Below, one piece after another: positions 24,009 to 33,206 of a stretch of DNA of 64,000 bases. The notes under the pieces are model-generated. The model was given only the letters and a program-made list of their open reading frames with translations, was not told the DNA's origin and made no database searches. The stretch is from positions 62,001-126,000 of the forward strand of contig NZ_LZIF01000113.1 of NCBI RefSeq assembly GCF_001667145.1, written 5' to 3'. Each line of letters opens with the position of its first letter. The first letter of the stretch is position 1. The position numbers were made by a program, and so were the translations under genes. This DNA is from Mycobacterium sp. 852002-51971_SCH5477799-a. GTDB taxonomy: Bacteria > Actinomycetota > Actinomycetes > Mycobacteriales > Mycobacteriaceae.

Positions 24009-25136
24009 ATGACCGTTCAGCCCGCAGCGTTTCTGCGCACCACGCTCCCCCTCGACCTGTCCGGGCTCGCCGGGCTCGACAGCGGTCGCTACCACTCGAT
24101 CTGGCTGCCCGATCACATGGTCAGCTTCTGGCCGGACTCGATCTGGACATCCGAATTCACCGACCTGGCCACCGCCTCCCCGTCGCCGCACCGCCACCTG
24201 GACGGACTGACGGTGGCGGCCGCGGCGGCCGTGCTGACCGAGCGGGTTCCTCTGGTCAGCGCCGTGGTCGACACCGTGCGCCGCCACCCCGCGATGCTCG
24301 CGCAGACGGCCCTGACCATCGATCACCTCGCCAAGGGGCGTTTCATCCTCGGGCTGGGCAGCGGCGAGAGCGAAAACACGGTGCCCTACGGCTTCGACTT
24401 CGCGCGCTCGGTCAGCCGTTTCGAGGAAGCGCTGGCGGTGATCCAGTTGCTGTGGCGTAGCGACGGCCCGGTCGACTTCGCCGGCCAGTTCTATGCACTG
24501 CACCACGCCCGTTTGGACACCGAACCCTACGAGGGCCGGCTACCGCCGATCTGGATCGGCGCCAGCGGTCCACGGATGCTCGACATCGCGGGCCGGTACG
24601 CCGACGGGTGGTGGCCGGCGGGCGCCTGGACACCGGAGCACTACGCCCAGATGCTCTCTGCCGTGCGGTCATCCGCCGAACGCGCCGGCCGCGACCCGAT
24701 GGCGATCACCCCCTGCTTCATCCAGGTCTGCCTGATCGGTGCGGACGACGCCGCCCTCGCCGAGATCCTGCAGGCGCCCCTGGTCAAGGCCTTCCTTCTG
24801 CAGGTTTCCGCAAAGACGTTGAGCGGCTTCGGTTTTGAACATCCGATGGGTGAAAACTGGCGCGGATTTCAGGACATCGACCCGGCCGTCCTCACCCGGG
24901 AGCGAATCGTGGAGTTTCTCGACAACGTGCACCCCGATATGGTCCTCGCCGTCGTGCCCCATGGCACACCGAACGAGGTCGCCAAGATCGTCAAGACGTA
25001 CGTCGACGCTGGCCTGCGCGTACCCAAGATCCTCGACTATGGCGCGATGGCCGGCTTGGAATACGCACAGGCTTCGGCAGCGAATGTCCGCGCCGCCGAG
25101 GACGAACTGGTACGACTCTGCGGGGACCTGCCGTGA
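24009..25136 (+). CDS. LLM-class F420-dependent oxidoreductase
   Basis: 375 residues of the luciferase-like monooxygenase barrel. It carries IWLPDHMVSFWP near the start, LAKGRFILGLGSGESENTVPYG, and the phosphate-binding PPIWIGASGPRMLDIAGRYADGW. The pattern is close to F420-dependent ketoreductases such as the phthiodiolone ketoreductase of M. tuberculosis, so hydride transfer to a carbonyl is likely. ATG 24009 has a TAGCAT -10 box ending 8 nt before it (leaderless). It is first of four overlapping genes ending at 28318. Confidence 0.88.
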   Translation: MTVQPAAFLRTTLPLDLSGLAGLDSGRYHSIWLPDHMVSFWPDSIWTSEFTDLATASPSPHRHLDGLTVAAAAAVLTERVPLVSAVVDTVRRHPAMLAQTALTIDHLAKGRFILGLGSGESENTVPYGFDFARSVSRFEEALAVIQLLWRSDGPVDFAGQFYALHHARLDTEPYEGRLPPIWIGASGPRMLDIAGRYADGWWPAGAWTPEHYAQMLSAVRSSAERAGRDPMAITPCFIQVCLIGADDAALAEILQAPLVKAFLLQVSAKTLSGFGFEHPMGENWRGFQDIDPAVLTRERIVEFLDNVHPDMVLAVVPHGTPNEVAKIVKTYVDAGLRVPKILDYGAMAGLEYAQASAANVRAAEDELVRLCGDLP

Positions 25137-26302
25137 CAACACGTTTGGACGCCGCGGAGATGCTCGCCGCCGCCGAGGCGGAAACCGGGCTGCGCGACTA
25201 CGGCGATCCCACTCTGCCCGAACGCTTCGCCGTCGCCGTCGACCACCTGAATGATCTGGGCATGGGCGCCGATGGTCGCTTCGAGGCCGCGCAGGTGTGT
25301 CGTTGGCTGCTGACGTCGCGCCTGGAGTTCATCGAGGACCGCAACCGCTACCCGATCGGCGCCGAAGTGATCGAGTCCCCGATGTTCGTCACCGGCGAAC
25401 CGCGTTCGGGGACAACGCTTATGCACGCCCTGATGTCGGTCGACCCGCACGCCCGGGCGCTGCGGTTCTGGGAGGTGATGTACCCCTCCCCGCCACCGGG
25501 GCTGGCCGCACCCGATGACCACCGCCGGACGCGTGCGGACGCCGACTGGCGCGAGATCAACGCCAAAATGCCCAAGTGGCTGCACAGCCATCCCTACAAC
25601 GACATGCTCGGCGACGGCCTTCCCGAAGACGAACGCACCTGGGCGTTCGACTTCCGGGTGATGACCCCGACGGCCTGGTGGCGGGTGCCGATGCAGTCAC
25701 TGGTCGGCGGTCTGGCGACCGACCCGGCCGCGCAATATCGGCTGCACAAGGCCATGCTGCAGCAGCTGCAATACCAGCGATCACGAAAATACTGGGTGCT
25801 GAAGGGTTTTCACGGCTTCCGGCTCAAAGAGATGTTCAACGCCTATCCCGACGCCACGCTGGTGTGGCTGCACCGCGATCCGGTTCAGGTCGCCGCCTCA
25901 CGCACGAGGATGATGGCCGACATCGCCGAAGGTATGGTCGGTTCCGTCGACCTTCACGCCCTTGCCAAGCTGCACCTGGAGCTGACACGCGCCGGAGTCG
26001 CCAACACGATGAGCAATCCCATGGTGGACGATCCGCGCATTCTGCACATCCGCTACGCCGATTTCGTCGCCGACCAGGTGGGCACGGTGCAGCGTTATTA
26101 TGCGTTCGCCGGCCGCGAGGTCACGCCCGAAGCCGAATCCGCCATGCGCGACTATTTGGCCAACAATCGCGGCGACCGGTATGGCAAGTTCCGCTACTCC
26201 ACCCAGTTGCTCGTCGATATCGGTGAAGACCTCGATGCGCTGCACGCCGAATTCCGGCCGTTCCGTGAACGATTCGGCGTCGAAATCGAAACCCGTGCCT
26301 GA
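25133..26302 (+). CDS. PAPS-dependent sulfotransferase family protein
   Basis: 389 residues. The PAPS 5'-phosphosulfate loop is VTGEPRSGTTLMHALMS (near residues 83-99), and the 3'-phosphate contact is VWLHRDPVQVAASRTRM. The segment YWVLKGFHGFRL supplies the usual Lys and His. It would move a sulfuryl group from PAPS to a hydroxyl, probably on a lipid or glycolipid. Its GTG overlaps the previous stop (GTGA). Mycobacteria use such enzymes for sulfolipids and sulfated menaquinone. The acceptor here is unknown. Confidence 0.87.
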   Translation: MTTRLDAAEMLAAAEAETGLRDYGDPTLPERFAVAVDHLNDLGMGADGRFEAAQVCRWLLTSRLEFIEDRNRYPIGAEVIESPMFVTGEPRSGTTLMHALMSVDPHARALRFWEVMYPSPPPGLAAPDDHRRTRADADWREINAKMPKWLHSHPYNDMLGDGLPEDERTWAFDFRVMTPTAWWRVPMQSLVGGLATDPAAQYRLHKAMLQQLQYQRSRKYWVLKGFHGFRLKEMFNAYPDATLVWLHRDPVQVAASRTRMMADIAEGMVGSVDLHALAKLHLELTRAGVANTMSNPMVDDPRILHIRYADFVADQVGTVQRYYAFAGREVTPEAESAMRDYLANNRGDRYGKFRYSTQLLVDIGEDLDALHAEFRPFRERFGVEIETRA

Positions 26303-27107
26303 CGTGACGACACCTCACAAACGTCTGTCGGTCCACGACGTAACCTTCTTCGGCGCTTCGTTGGCTGAGCTGGAACAGCATTGGGCGGACCTCGGTGTGT
26401 CGCGATTAAGCGTCTTGGACACCGAACTGCTCGACCCGCGATTCCCAAAGCTATTGCAGCGCAACAACTACACCGTCGAGGCGGTGTGCCACATCTTCGG
26501 TCGTGGACGGCTGGGCGTCGGCGCGCACGCGGCACGGGACGCGCTGTTGCCAGTGATCGATGCCGCGGCCGAGGTGGGTGCGCGCGTGGTCTACATGCTG
26601 ACCGGCGGTCGGGGCGCACTGACCTGGCCCCAGGCCGCCGACCGCTTCAGCGCCATGATTGCCCCCTGCGTCGAGCACGCGAAGCAGGCCGGCGTGGCGC
26701 TCGCGATCGAGAACGCCTCCAGCCTGTACGCCGACATTCATCTCGCCCACACCCTGCGCGACACCGTCGCGCTGGCCGAGATGAGCGGGCTCGGCATCTG
26801 CATCGAGTTGTTCCACTGCTGGGCGGAGGGCGATTTCGAAGCGATGGTGCAGCGGGCTCTGCCACGAACCGAGCTCATTCAGCTCAGCGATTACGTGCTG
26901 GGTGACCGTGCACTTCCGGGTCGTGCGGTGCCCGGCGACGGCGCGATCCCGCTCGAGACGTTCATCGCCCAAGCCCTGGGCGGCGGTTACGCGCACGGAT
27001 TCGACCTGGAACTGATCGGGCCCCGCATCAACGCGGAGGGCCGCCTGCAATCCGCGCGACGCGCCTGTGAGATCGTCGGCGCGATGCTGAACAGATTGGG
27101 TGCCTGA
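26295..27107 (+). CDS. TIM-barrel protein, sugar phosphate isomerase/epimerase type
   Basis: 270 residues of the xylose-isomerase-like TIM barrel. Visible metal and substrate positions include the Glu of LAIENASS, CIELFHCW with Glu and His, IQLSDYVLGD with Asp, and the final FDLELIGPR with Glu, consistent with a divalent metal site. The family includes isomerases, epimerases, dehydratases and endonuclease IV. GTG 26295 overlaps the sulfotransferase end by 8 bp; GTG 26304 is the alternative. A metabolic role in the same pathway is inferred. Confidence 0.8.
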   Translation: MPDVTTPHKRLSVHDVTFFGASLAELEQHWADLGVSRLSVLDTELLDPRFPKLLQRNNYTVEAVCHIFGRGRLGVGAHAARDALLPVIDAAAEVGARVVYMLTGGRGALTWPQAADRFSAMIAPCVEHAKQAGVALAIENASSLYADIHLAHTLRDTVALAEMSGLGICIELFHCWAEGDFEAMVQRALPRTELIQLSDYVLGDRALPGRAVPGDGAIPLETFIAQALGGGYAHGFDLELIGPRINAEGRLQSARRACEIVGAMLNRLGA

Positions 27108-27109
27108 CA

Positions 27110-28318
27110 ATGGCTTTCGGCGACGGCGACGACGACGCGGCACTGCACTCGGCGTGGACCGAATTCTGTGCCCGGCTGCAACGCGCAGGCGAACAAGTCT
27201 TCAAAGACGTCAACCCGCCCGCCGGAGTGCAGCGCGTTGACGCCTACCGGTTTCTCACCCAGAACCTCGGGCAGGCCTTCGATTTGGCGCTCGAGACACG
27301 CGACACCGGCTACCCGGTGCTGCACACCTTCTGCGGCCCGACGCGCAAGCTCGGCGGGGACTGCGCCGACTTCACCTACCAGCAAGCCTGGATCGACGGA
27401 CACTCGGCCTATCGGCTCACCGGCACCCGCGGCACCGCGCGCTTCTTCAACGTCACCGTGCAGGGACGACGCACGCCCGGCCCGGGCGTCCTGCACGAAC
27501 CGTTCGGTGACACACCGCAAGCCAACCTGCTGGGCCACCAACTGGATATCGGTGACGACGGACAATTCGAGCTGTACATCGGCGGGCCCGAGCGGGGGCC
27601 GAACTGGCTGCCGACCACGCCGGAGTCACGAAAGCTGTTCATTCGCCAGGGGTTTGATCGCTGGGACGAATCGCCGGCGCAGATGCACATCGAACGCATC
27701 GACATGGCCTCCCCCAAGCCGTTGCCCTCCCCCGCCGACATGGTCGACGCGATGCGCTGGGCCGGTGATTTCGTCACGGGCCTGATGTCCGATTGGCCCG
27801 AATTCCCCTTCGCCTACGGCGGCGTCGACGCCGCGCACCCGAACACGTTTCCGCGCGTCGGCACTACTGACGCCGACAACAAGCGCGGCCGCGCCGCCGC
27901 CAACATGTATTGGGAGCTCACACCCGACGAGGCACTGATCGTCGAGTTCGAAGCCCATGCCGGGCTGTGGATGTTCACCAACATGGGTGTCTTCTTCAAC
28001 AGCATGGACTACCTGTACCGCCCGGTGAGTTACACACCGAGCCGCACCAAAGTCGACCACGACGGCCGCATCCGGCTGGTTATGGCTCACCGGGATCCGG
28101 GCGTGCACAACTGGCTGGACACCCAGGGTTTCGAGCGCGGCAACCTGACCTACCGGCACATGCTCGAGGGTGAACCCGCCGTGCTGAACGCGCGGGTAGT
28201 CAAGCACGACGACCTGCTCGCCGCCCTGCCCGCGGAAACTGCCATGGTGAGCACATCAGAGCGCGCCGCCGCGATGTGGGAACGCTTCCATGGCATTCGC
28301 CGCCGTTACCCTCTGTAG
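27110..28318 (+). CDS. DUF1214 domain-containing protein
   Basis: 402 residues. The C-terminal third holds the DUF1214 pattern (YWELTPDEALIVEFEAHAGLWMFTNMG, then YRPVSYTPSRTKVDHDGRIRLVMAHRDPGVHNWLDT). The N-terminal half has a second beta-rich stretch (GGDCADFTYQQAWIDG). Function of the family is unknown. It starts 2 bp after the TIM-barrel stop and is last in the operon. The hydrolase that follows has its own TAGGGT promoter. Confidence 0.82.
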   Translation: MAFGDGDDDAALHSAWTEFCARLQRAGEQVFKDVNPPAGVQRVDAYRFLTQNLGQAFDLALETRDTGYPVLHTFCGPTRKLGGDCADFTYQQAWIDGHSAYRLTGTRGTARFFNVTVQGRRTPGPGVLHEPFGDTPQANLLGHQLDIGDDGQFELYIGGPERGPNWLPTTPESRKLFIRQGFDRWDESPAQMHIERIDMASPKPLPSPADMVDAMRWAGDFVTGLMSDWPEFPFAYGGVDAAHPNTFPRVGTTDADNKRGRAAANMYWELTPDEALIVEFEAHAGLWMFTNMGVFFNSMDYLYRPVSYTPSRTKVDHDGRIRLVMAHRDPGVHNWLDTQGFERGNLTYRHMLEGEPAVLNARVVKHDDLLAALPAETAMVSTSERAAAMWERFHGIRRRYPL

Positions 28319-28339
28319 CCAGGTCTAGGGTCAAAGATC

Positions 28340-29254
28340 GTGACCGAGATTTCCGAAGACGAACTGGCCGAGCTGTCCGAATTCTCGCTACTCTCCGAAA
28401 ACGCCGAGCAGGCCGGCGTCTCCGGGCCACTCCCCGACGCCCAGCGCGTCGAGTCCGGCATGGGCGAAAACAAGATCAGCGCGCTGCGGTGGGGCAGCAC
28501 CGCCCCGCGGATCGTCTTCTTCCACGGCGGCGGGCAGAACGCGCACACCTGGGACACCATCATCGTCGGGCTTGGCGAGCCCGCGCTGGCGGTCGACCTT
28601 CCCGGCCACGGCCACTCCGCCTGGCGTGAGGACGGCGACTACTCGCCGCAGCGCAACGCCGACACCTTGCTGCCGATCCTGCGCGAACACGCCGCGTCGG
28701 CCGATCTCGTCGTTGGCATGTCACTGGGTGGATTGACCGCGATCCGGCTGGGAGCGGTGGCCCCCGAACTGGTCAACGAGCTGGTGCTGATCGACGTCAC
28801 CCCGTCGGCGCTGCAACGGCATTCGGAGATGACCAAGGAGCAGCAGGGCACGGTGGCGCTGATGCACGGGGAACGCGAATTCCCCAGCTTTCAGGCCATG
28901 CTCGACTTGACGGTCGCGGCGGCGCCGCACCGCGAGGTGAAGGCACTGCGCCGCGGGGTGTTCCACAACTCGCGCAGGCTGGAAAACGGCCAGTGGACGT
29001 GGCGCTACGACACCATCCGCACCTTCCCCGACTTCGCCAGCCTGTGGGACGACGTCGACGCTTTATCCGCACCCGTGACCCTGGTGCGCGGCGGCTCATC
29101 GGGATTCGTCAATGACGAGGACACGGCCGAGCTGGGCCGGCGCGCAAGGCAATTCCGCTCTGCGCATGTCGTCGAGAATTCGGGCCACTCTGTCCAAAGC
29201 GACCAGCCGCGCGCGCTGATCGACATCCTGCGGGGAGTGCTCGACGCGCGCTGA
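28340..29254 (+). CDS. Alpha/beta hydrolase (Rv0045c-like esterase)
   Basis: 304 residues. The oxyanion-hole HGGGQNAHTWD (from about residue 59), the nucleophile elbow VGMSLGGLTA with catalytic Ser, and the C-terminal NSGHSVQSDQP with catalytic His are all present. The acid is probably an Asp or Glu in the LVRGGSSGFV region. The M. tuberculosis counterpart Rv0045c is a lipid esterase. GTG 28340 has TAGGGT ending 8 nt before it, which suggests a leaderless transcript separate from the upstream operon. Confidence 0.9.
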   Translation: MTEISEDELAELSEFSLLSENAEQAGVSGPLPDAQRVESGMGENKISALRWGSTAPRIVFFHGGGQNAHTWDTIIVGLGEPALAVDLPGHGHSAWREDGDYSPQRNADTLLPILREHAASADLVVGMSLGGLTAIRLGAVAPELVNELVLIDVTPSALQRHSEMTKEQQGTVALMHGEREFPSFQAMLDLTVAAAPHREVKALRRGVFHNSRRLENGQWTWRYDTIRTFPDFASLWDDVDALSAPVTLVRGGSSGFVNDEDTAELGRRARQFRSAHVVENSGHSVQSDQPRALIDILRGVLDAR

Positions 29255-29260
29255 GCCATC

Positions 29261-29656
29261 ATGACCGACCACGAACGCCGCACCAGATCCACCGGGCGGC
29301 CGCGCGACGCCTCGATCGACGACCGCGTGCTGTCGGTGACGCGTGACCTGCTGGTGGAGGTTGGCCCTCCCCGTTGCGCCTGGGCGCCTTACCCTGAACA
29401 ACCGCTTCATCAAGGCGGCGACCTTCGAGGGCGTTGGGCGGCATCAATCGGCTCGATGGAAGACTCGCTCGCCGAGGGATTCCAGTTCGTGGCGATGGCA
29501 CGCGCGTTGCTCCGAGATCCCTACCTGATCAAGCGATTTCGCGAAGAGACGGCCGCAGAAGGGTTGTGCATCCACTGCATGAAATGCATGCCCACCGTCT
29601 ACAGCGGAACCCACTGCGTCGTACGCCAACGGATCGAGGCGGCAACCGCGCGTTGA
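29261..29656 (+). pseudogene. TetR stub joined to an internally deleted OYE-family gene
   Basis: ATG 29261 begins a TetR-like N-terminus (TGRPRDASIDDRVLSVTRDL). After about 30 codons this turns into the start of an enoate/NADH:flavin oxidoreductase, read in other frames (PLRLGA, then LTLNNRFIKAATFEGVG). That jumps straight to the same family's C-terminus: GGINRLD, then after a frame change EDSLAEGFQFVAMARALLRD and CIHCMKCMPTVYSGTHCV. Roughly 300 codons of the enzyme are missing. Two deletions and at least two frameshifts are needed, so nothing functional is made. Confidence 0.8.
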
Positions 29657-29675
29657 GGGAGCCTACGGTGGGGAG

Positions 29676-30488
29676 ATGACTTCTGACCGTCCCGTGCGTA
29701 TCGGTGTCCAGCTGCAGCCGCAACACGCGCCGCAGTACAGCCAGATCCGCGACGCCGTGCGCCGCTGTGAGGACATCGGCGTCGACATCGCCTTCAACTG
29801 GGATCATTTCTTCCCGCTCTACGGCGATCCCGACGGCGCACATTTCGAATGCTGGACGATGCTGGGAGCCTGGGCCGAGCAGACATCGCGCATCCAGATC
29901 GGTGCGCTGGTGACGTGCAACTCCTACCGCAATCCGGAGCTGCTGGCCGATATGGCCCGCACCGTCGACCACATTTCCGGTGGCCGACTCATCCTGGGCA
30001 TCGGTTCGGGTTGGAAACAAAAGGACTACGACGAGTACGGCTATGAATTCGGGACCGTCGGCAGCCGCCTGGACGACCTGGCGACCGCGCTGCCCCGGAT
30101 CCAAGCTCGGCTGACCAAACTGAATCCGGCTCCCACCCGCGACCTCCCAATCCTGATCGGCGGCAAAGGCCCACGAAAGACGCTGCGTATGGTCGCCGAA
30201 TACGGCGATATTTGGCACGGCTTCACCACCGTCGAGACCTACCCGGCCGCGGCGGCCGTGCTGGAAGACCATTGCGCCGCCGTAGGGCGCGACCCATCCA
30301 CCATTGAGAGGTCGGCCGGAGTCGAGAACACCAGCGGCGTTCGCCGCGGCGAGGGCGTCGACGGGTTGATCGCCAACGCCGAAGGCCTCGCCGCGCTGGG
30401 CGTGACGCTGCTGACCGTCGGTGTGAATGGCCCGGAATACGACCTGGCCGCCGCCGATGCGCTATGCAAGTGGCGCGATAGCGGCTAA
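29676..30488 (+). CDS. LLM-class F420-dependent oxidoreductase (Rv0044c-like)
   Basis: 270 residues of the luciferase-like barrel. It has FNWDHFFPLYGDPDGAHFE in the F420-binding area, the motif TVDHISGGRLILGIGSGW and DLPILIGGKGPRKTLR for phosphate binding. It would use F420 for hydride transfer; the substrate is unknown. ATG 29676 follows TACGGT by 6 nt (leaderless) and also has GGGGAG. The following gene is a GntR regulator on the same strand. Confidence 0.9.
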   Translation: MTSDRPVRIGVQLQPQHAPQYSQIRDAVRRCEDIGVDIAFNWDHFFPLYGDPDGAHFECWTMLGAWAEQTSRIQIGALVTCNSYRNPELLADMARTVDHISGGRLILGIGSGWKQKDYDEYGYEFGTVGSRLDDLATALPRIQARLTKLNPAPTRDLPILIGGKGPRKTLRMVAEYGDIWHGFTTVETYPAAAAVLEDHCAAVGRDPSTIERSAGVENTSGVRRGEGVDGLIANAEGLAALGVTLLTVGVNGPEYDLAAADALCKWRDSG

Positions 30489-30545
30489 ACCGGCCGCGCG
30501 GCATTTGAGTTGATTCGCCAAACACCTAAACGCGCGCGCCAACTC

Positions 30546-30560
30546 GTGAGAAACTCTCAC
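30546..30560. promoter_or_regulatory. GntR-type operator dyad
   Basis: GTGAGA-AAC-TCTCAC is a perfect 6+3+6 dyad ending 20 bp before the GntR start. This suits autoregulation. Confidence 0.5.
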
Positions 30561-30580
30561 CGCTAGATGGCCGAGCCGGT

Positions 30581-31342
30581 GTGAAAGAGACTCAACAAAA
30601 GATGCCGAAGAAATACGGGGTCAAAGAAAAGGACCTGGTTGTTTCGCACATCCTGCACCTTTTGTTGACCGGGAAGCTGCGCACTGGGGACCGCGTCGAC
30701 CGCAATGAGGTTGCGCTGGGCTTGGGAGTGAGCCGGGTCCCTATTCAAGAGGCGCTGGTCCAACTCGAACACGACGGCATTGTGTCCACGCGTTATCACC
30801 GTGGCGCCTTCGTCGAACGGTTCGATGAAGCCACCGTCGTCGAGCACCACGAGCTCGACGGGCTGCTCAATGGGATCGCATCCGCCCGCGCGGCGACCAG
30901 CCCAACTCCGCGAATTCTGGGCCAACTCGATCGGCTCTTGCGCGCGCTGCGCAGCGCCAAGGATTCACGCGCGTTCACCGACACCGCCGCCGAATACCGA
31001 CGCACGGTCAACGACGAGTACGCCGGTCCGCGGCTGCATGCCACCATCCGCGCATCCCAGAACCTCATCCCCCGCCTGTTCTGGACGACCTTTCAGAGCG
31101 GGCGCGACGAGATGCTGCCGTTCTACGAGGACGAGACTGCGGCGATACAGCGCCGCGACCCCGACGCCGCGCGCGCAGCATGCGTCGGCCGCTCCTATCT
31201 GATGGCCCAAACCATGCTGGCCGAACTGTTCCGGCGGCGGGTCTTCACCCCGACCGACGACTTCAGCCGGGTCGCCTCCGGCCCGCTGCAGGTCATCCCC
31301 GACGCCGACACCGTCCGCGGCGGAGCCTCGCTGCCACTTTGA
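30581..31342 (+). CDS. GntR-family transcriptional regulator
   Basis: 253 residues. The N-terminal winged helix (VSHILHLLLTGKLRTGDRV, then VALGLGVSRVPIQEALVQLEHDG) is followed by an all-helical FCD-like effector domain of about 150 residues. It is the counterpart of Rv0043c. GTG 30581 is used; ATG 30602 is in frame and possible. Metabolite sensing, perhaps of a carboxylate bound through a metal, is family knowledge. The amino-acid transporter genes directly downstream are candidate targets. Confidence 0.85.
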   Translation: MKETQQKMPKKYGVKEKDLVVSHILHLLLTGKLRTGDRVDRNEVALGLGVSRVPIQEALVQLEHDGIVSTRYHRGAFVERFDEATVVEHHELDGLLNGIASARAATSPTPRILGQLDRLLRALRSAKDSRAFTDTAAEYRRTVNDEYAGPRLHATIRASQNLIPRLFWTTFQSGRDEMLPFYEDETAAIQRRDPDAARAACVGRSYLMAQTMLAELFRRRVFTPTDDFSRVASGPLQVIPDADTVRGGASLPL

Positions 31343-31391
31343 ACCGACTCTGAGCGGGCCGCGTCGCCGATCAGTCGTTACGGTGACACTG

Positions 31392-33206
31392 ATGAGTTCG
31401 CGTGTGGACCGGCACACCAAGCGCCGCGGAAGGGCATTCGGCCTGGTCGCAACAGTCTTTTTCGTATGCGGCGTCGCGTTGGGCGGACCGGTTGCGCCGG
31501 CGGCCGCCGACTCGAATCAATGCGCGCCGGCCGGCCTGGACAGCGCCCGGACGCTGCCTAAAGACTTGACCGAGAACCCGACCACCGGCGAGGACGACCG
31601 CGACACAACGGCATCGGTCGAGCCGATCGGTGCGGTCGACGTCGACGGCCTGGGCCTCGGCACGCCGGGCGTCCTGACGGTCGGCACGCTATCGGACGCC
31701 CCGCCCAACATCTGCATCAATCCCACCGGCGAATTCAGCGGCTTCGACAACCAATTGCTGCGCGCCATCGCCGACAAGCTGGGCCTGCAGGTCCGCTTCG
31801 TCAGCACCGACTTTTCCGCGCTGCTCGCCCAGGTGGCCTCCCGGCGCTTCGACGTCGGCTCGGCGGCGGTCAAGGCCACCGATGCCCGTCGGCGCACCGT
31901 CTCCTTCACCAACGGCTACGATTTCGGCTTCTATTCGCTGGTGGTGCCGCCCGGTTCGGCCATCCACAAATTCGGCGACCTCGCGGCCGGCCAACGCATC
32001 GGCGTCGTGCAAGGCACCGTCGAGGAGTCTTACGTCGTCGACGTACTGCATCTGCAACCCGTGAAGTATCCGGGCTTCGCCACCTTGTACGCCGGCCTCA
32101 AGTCCCGCCAGATCGATGCGTGGGTGGCGCCGGGAAGCCTCGCGGCGACCGTCATCCGCCCGGGTGATCCGGCGGGGGTCGCCGCGAATACTTACAGCCC
32201 AGGCAATTTCGTTGCTTATGCGGTCGCCCAGAGCAACAAGAGCCTGATCGACGCGCTCAATTCCGGGCTGGACGCCGTCATCGCCGACGGCACCTGGGCG
32301 CGCCTGTACACCCAATGGGTGCCGCGGACGATGCCGCGCGGGTGGAAGCCCGGCTCCAAAGCCGCGCCCTTCCCCAAACTGCCGGACTTCGCCGCGATCG
32401 CGAAACAACACCGCTCGGCCGCGGGCCCACCCGCCCCGAAAGCACCGCTGGCCCAGTTGGGTGAGTCGTTCTTCGACTGGGATATGTACCGACAGGCCAT
32501 TCCGATCCTGTTCACCACCGGATTGCCCAATACCTTGATTCTGACCAACAGCGCCCTCGTGATCGGCTTGGCGTTAGGCATGGTGTTGGCGATCGCGGGG
32601 ATCTCGCACCGGCGCTGGCTGCGCTGGCCGGCGCGGGTTTACACCGACATCTTCCGCGGCCTGCCCGAAGTGGTGATCATCTTGCTGATCGGGATGGGCG
32701 TCGGCCCGTTGGTCGGCGGGCTGACCAACAAGAATCCCTACCCGCTCGGCATTGCCGCGCTGGGATTGATGGCCGCCGCGTACATCGGCGAGATATTGCG
32801 CTCCGGAATTCAAAGCGTCGATCCCGGGCAACTGGAAGCGTCCCGGGCACTGGGCTTCAGCTATGTCACCGCGATGCGGCTGGTGGTGGTACCGCAGGGA
32901 ATCCGCCGCGTGCTGCCCGCCCTGGTCAATCAAGCCATCGGACTGCTGAAGGCCTCCGCGCTGGTGTACTTCCTCGGCCTGATTGCCGATCAGCGAGAGC
33001 TGTTCCAGGTCGGACGAGACCTCAACGCGCAGACCGGGAGCCTGTCGCCGTTGGTGGCCGCCGGTCTGTTCTACCTGCTATTGACCATCCCGCTAACGCA
33101 TTTGGTGAACTACATCGACACCCGTCTTCGTCGCGGCCGCCGCACCGCCGCACCAGAGGACGACGCCGACATGCTTGCGACGACCTTCGGCCAGGAAATC
33201 ACGTGA
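31392..33206 (+). CDS. Amino-acid ABC transporter, fused solute-binding and permease protein
   Basis: About 604 residues. After a signal peptide (VATVFFVCGVALGG) comes a polar-amino-acid binding domain (LTVGTLSDAPPNI, GEFSGFDNQLLRAIADKLGL), and then a four- to five-helix permease with the EAA loop near LEASRALGFSY. Fusion of binding protein and permease in one chain is typical of some Gram-positive glutamine/glutamate importers. ATG 31392 is preferred over GTG 31383 because TACGGT (31379-31384) ends 7 nt before it. The ATPase gene overlaps its stop. Confidence 0.87.
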   Translation: MSSRVDRHTKRRGRAFGLVATVFFVCGVALGGPVAPAAADSNQCAPAGLDSARTLPKDLTENPTTGEDDRDTTASVEPIGAVDVDGLGLGTPGVLTVGTLSDAPPNICINPTGEFSGFDNQLLRAIADKLGLQVRFVSTDFSALLAQVASRRFDVGSAAVKATDARRRTVSFTNGYDFGFYSLVVPPGSAIHKFGDLAAGQRIGVVQGTVEESYVVDVLHLQPVKYPGFATLYAGLKSRQIDAWVAPGSLAATVIRPGDPAGVAANTYSPGNFVAYAVAQSNKSLIDALNSGLDAVIADGTWARLYTQWVPRTMPRGWKPGSKAAPFPKLPDFAAIAKQHRSAAGPPAPKAPLAQLGESFFDWDMYRQAIPILFTTGLPNTLILTNSALVIGLALGMVLAIAGISHRRWLRWPARVYTDIFRGLPEVVIILLIGMGVGPLVGGLTNKNPYPLGIAALGLMAAAYIGEILRSGIQSVDPGQLEASRALGFSYVTAMRLVVVPQGIRRVLPALVNQAIGLLKASALVYFLGLIADQRELFQVGRDLNAQTGSLSPLVAAGLFYLLLTIPLTHLVNYIDTRLRRGRRTAAPEDDADMLATTFGQEIT

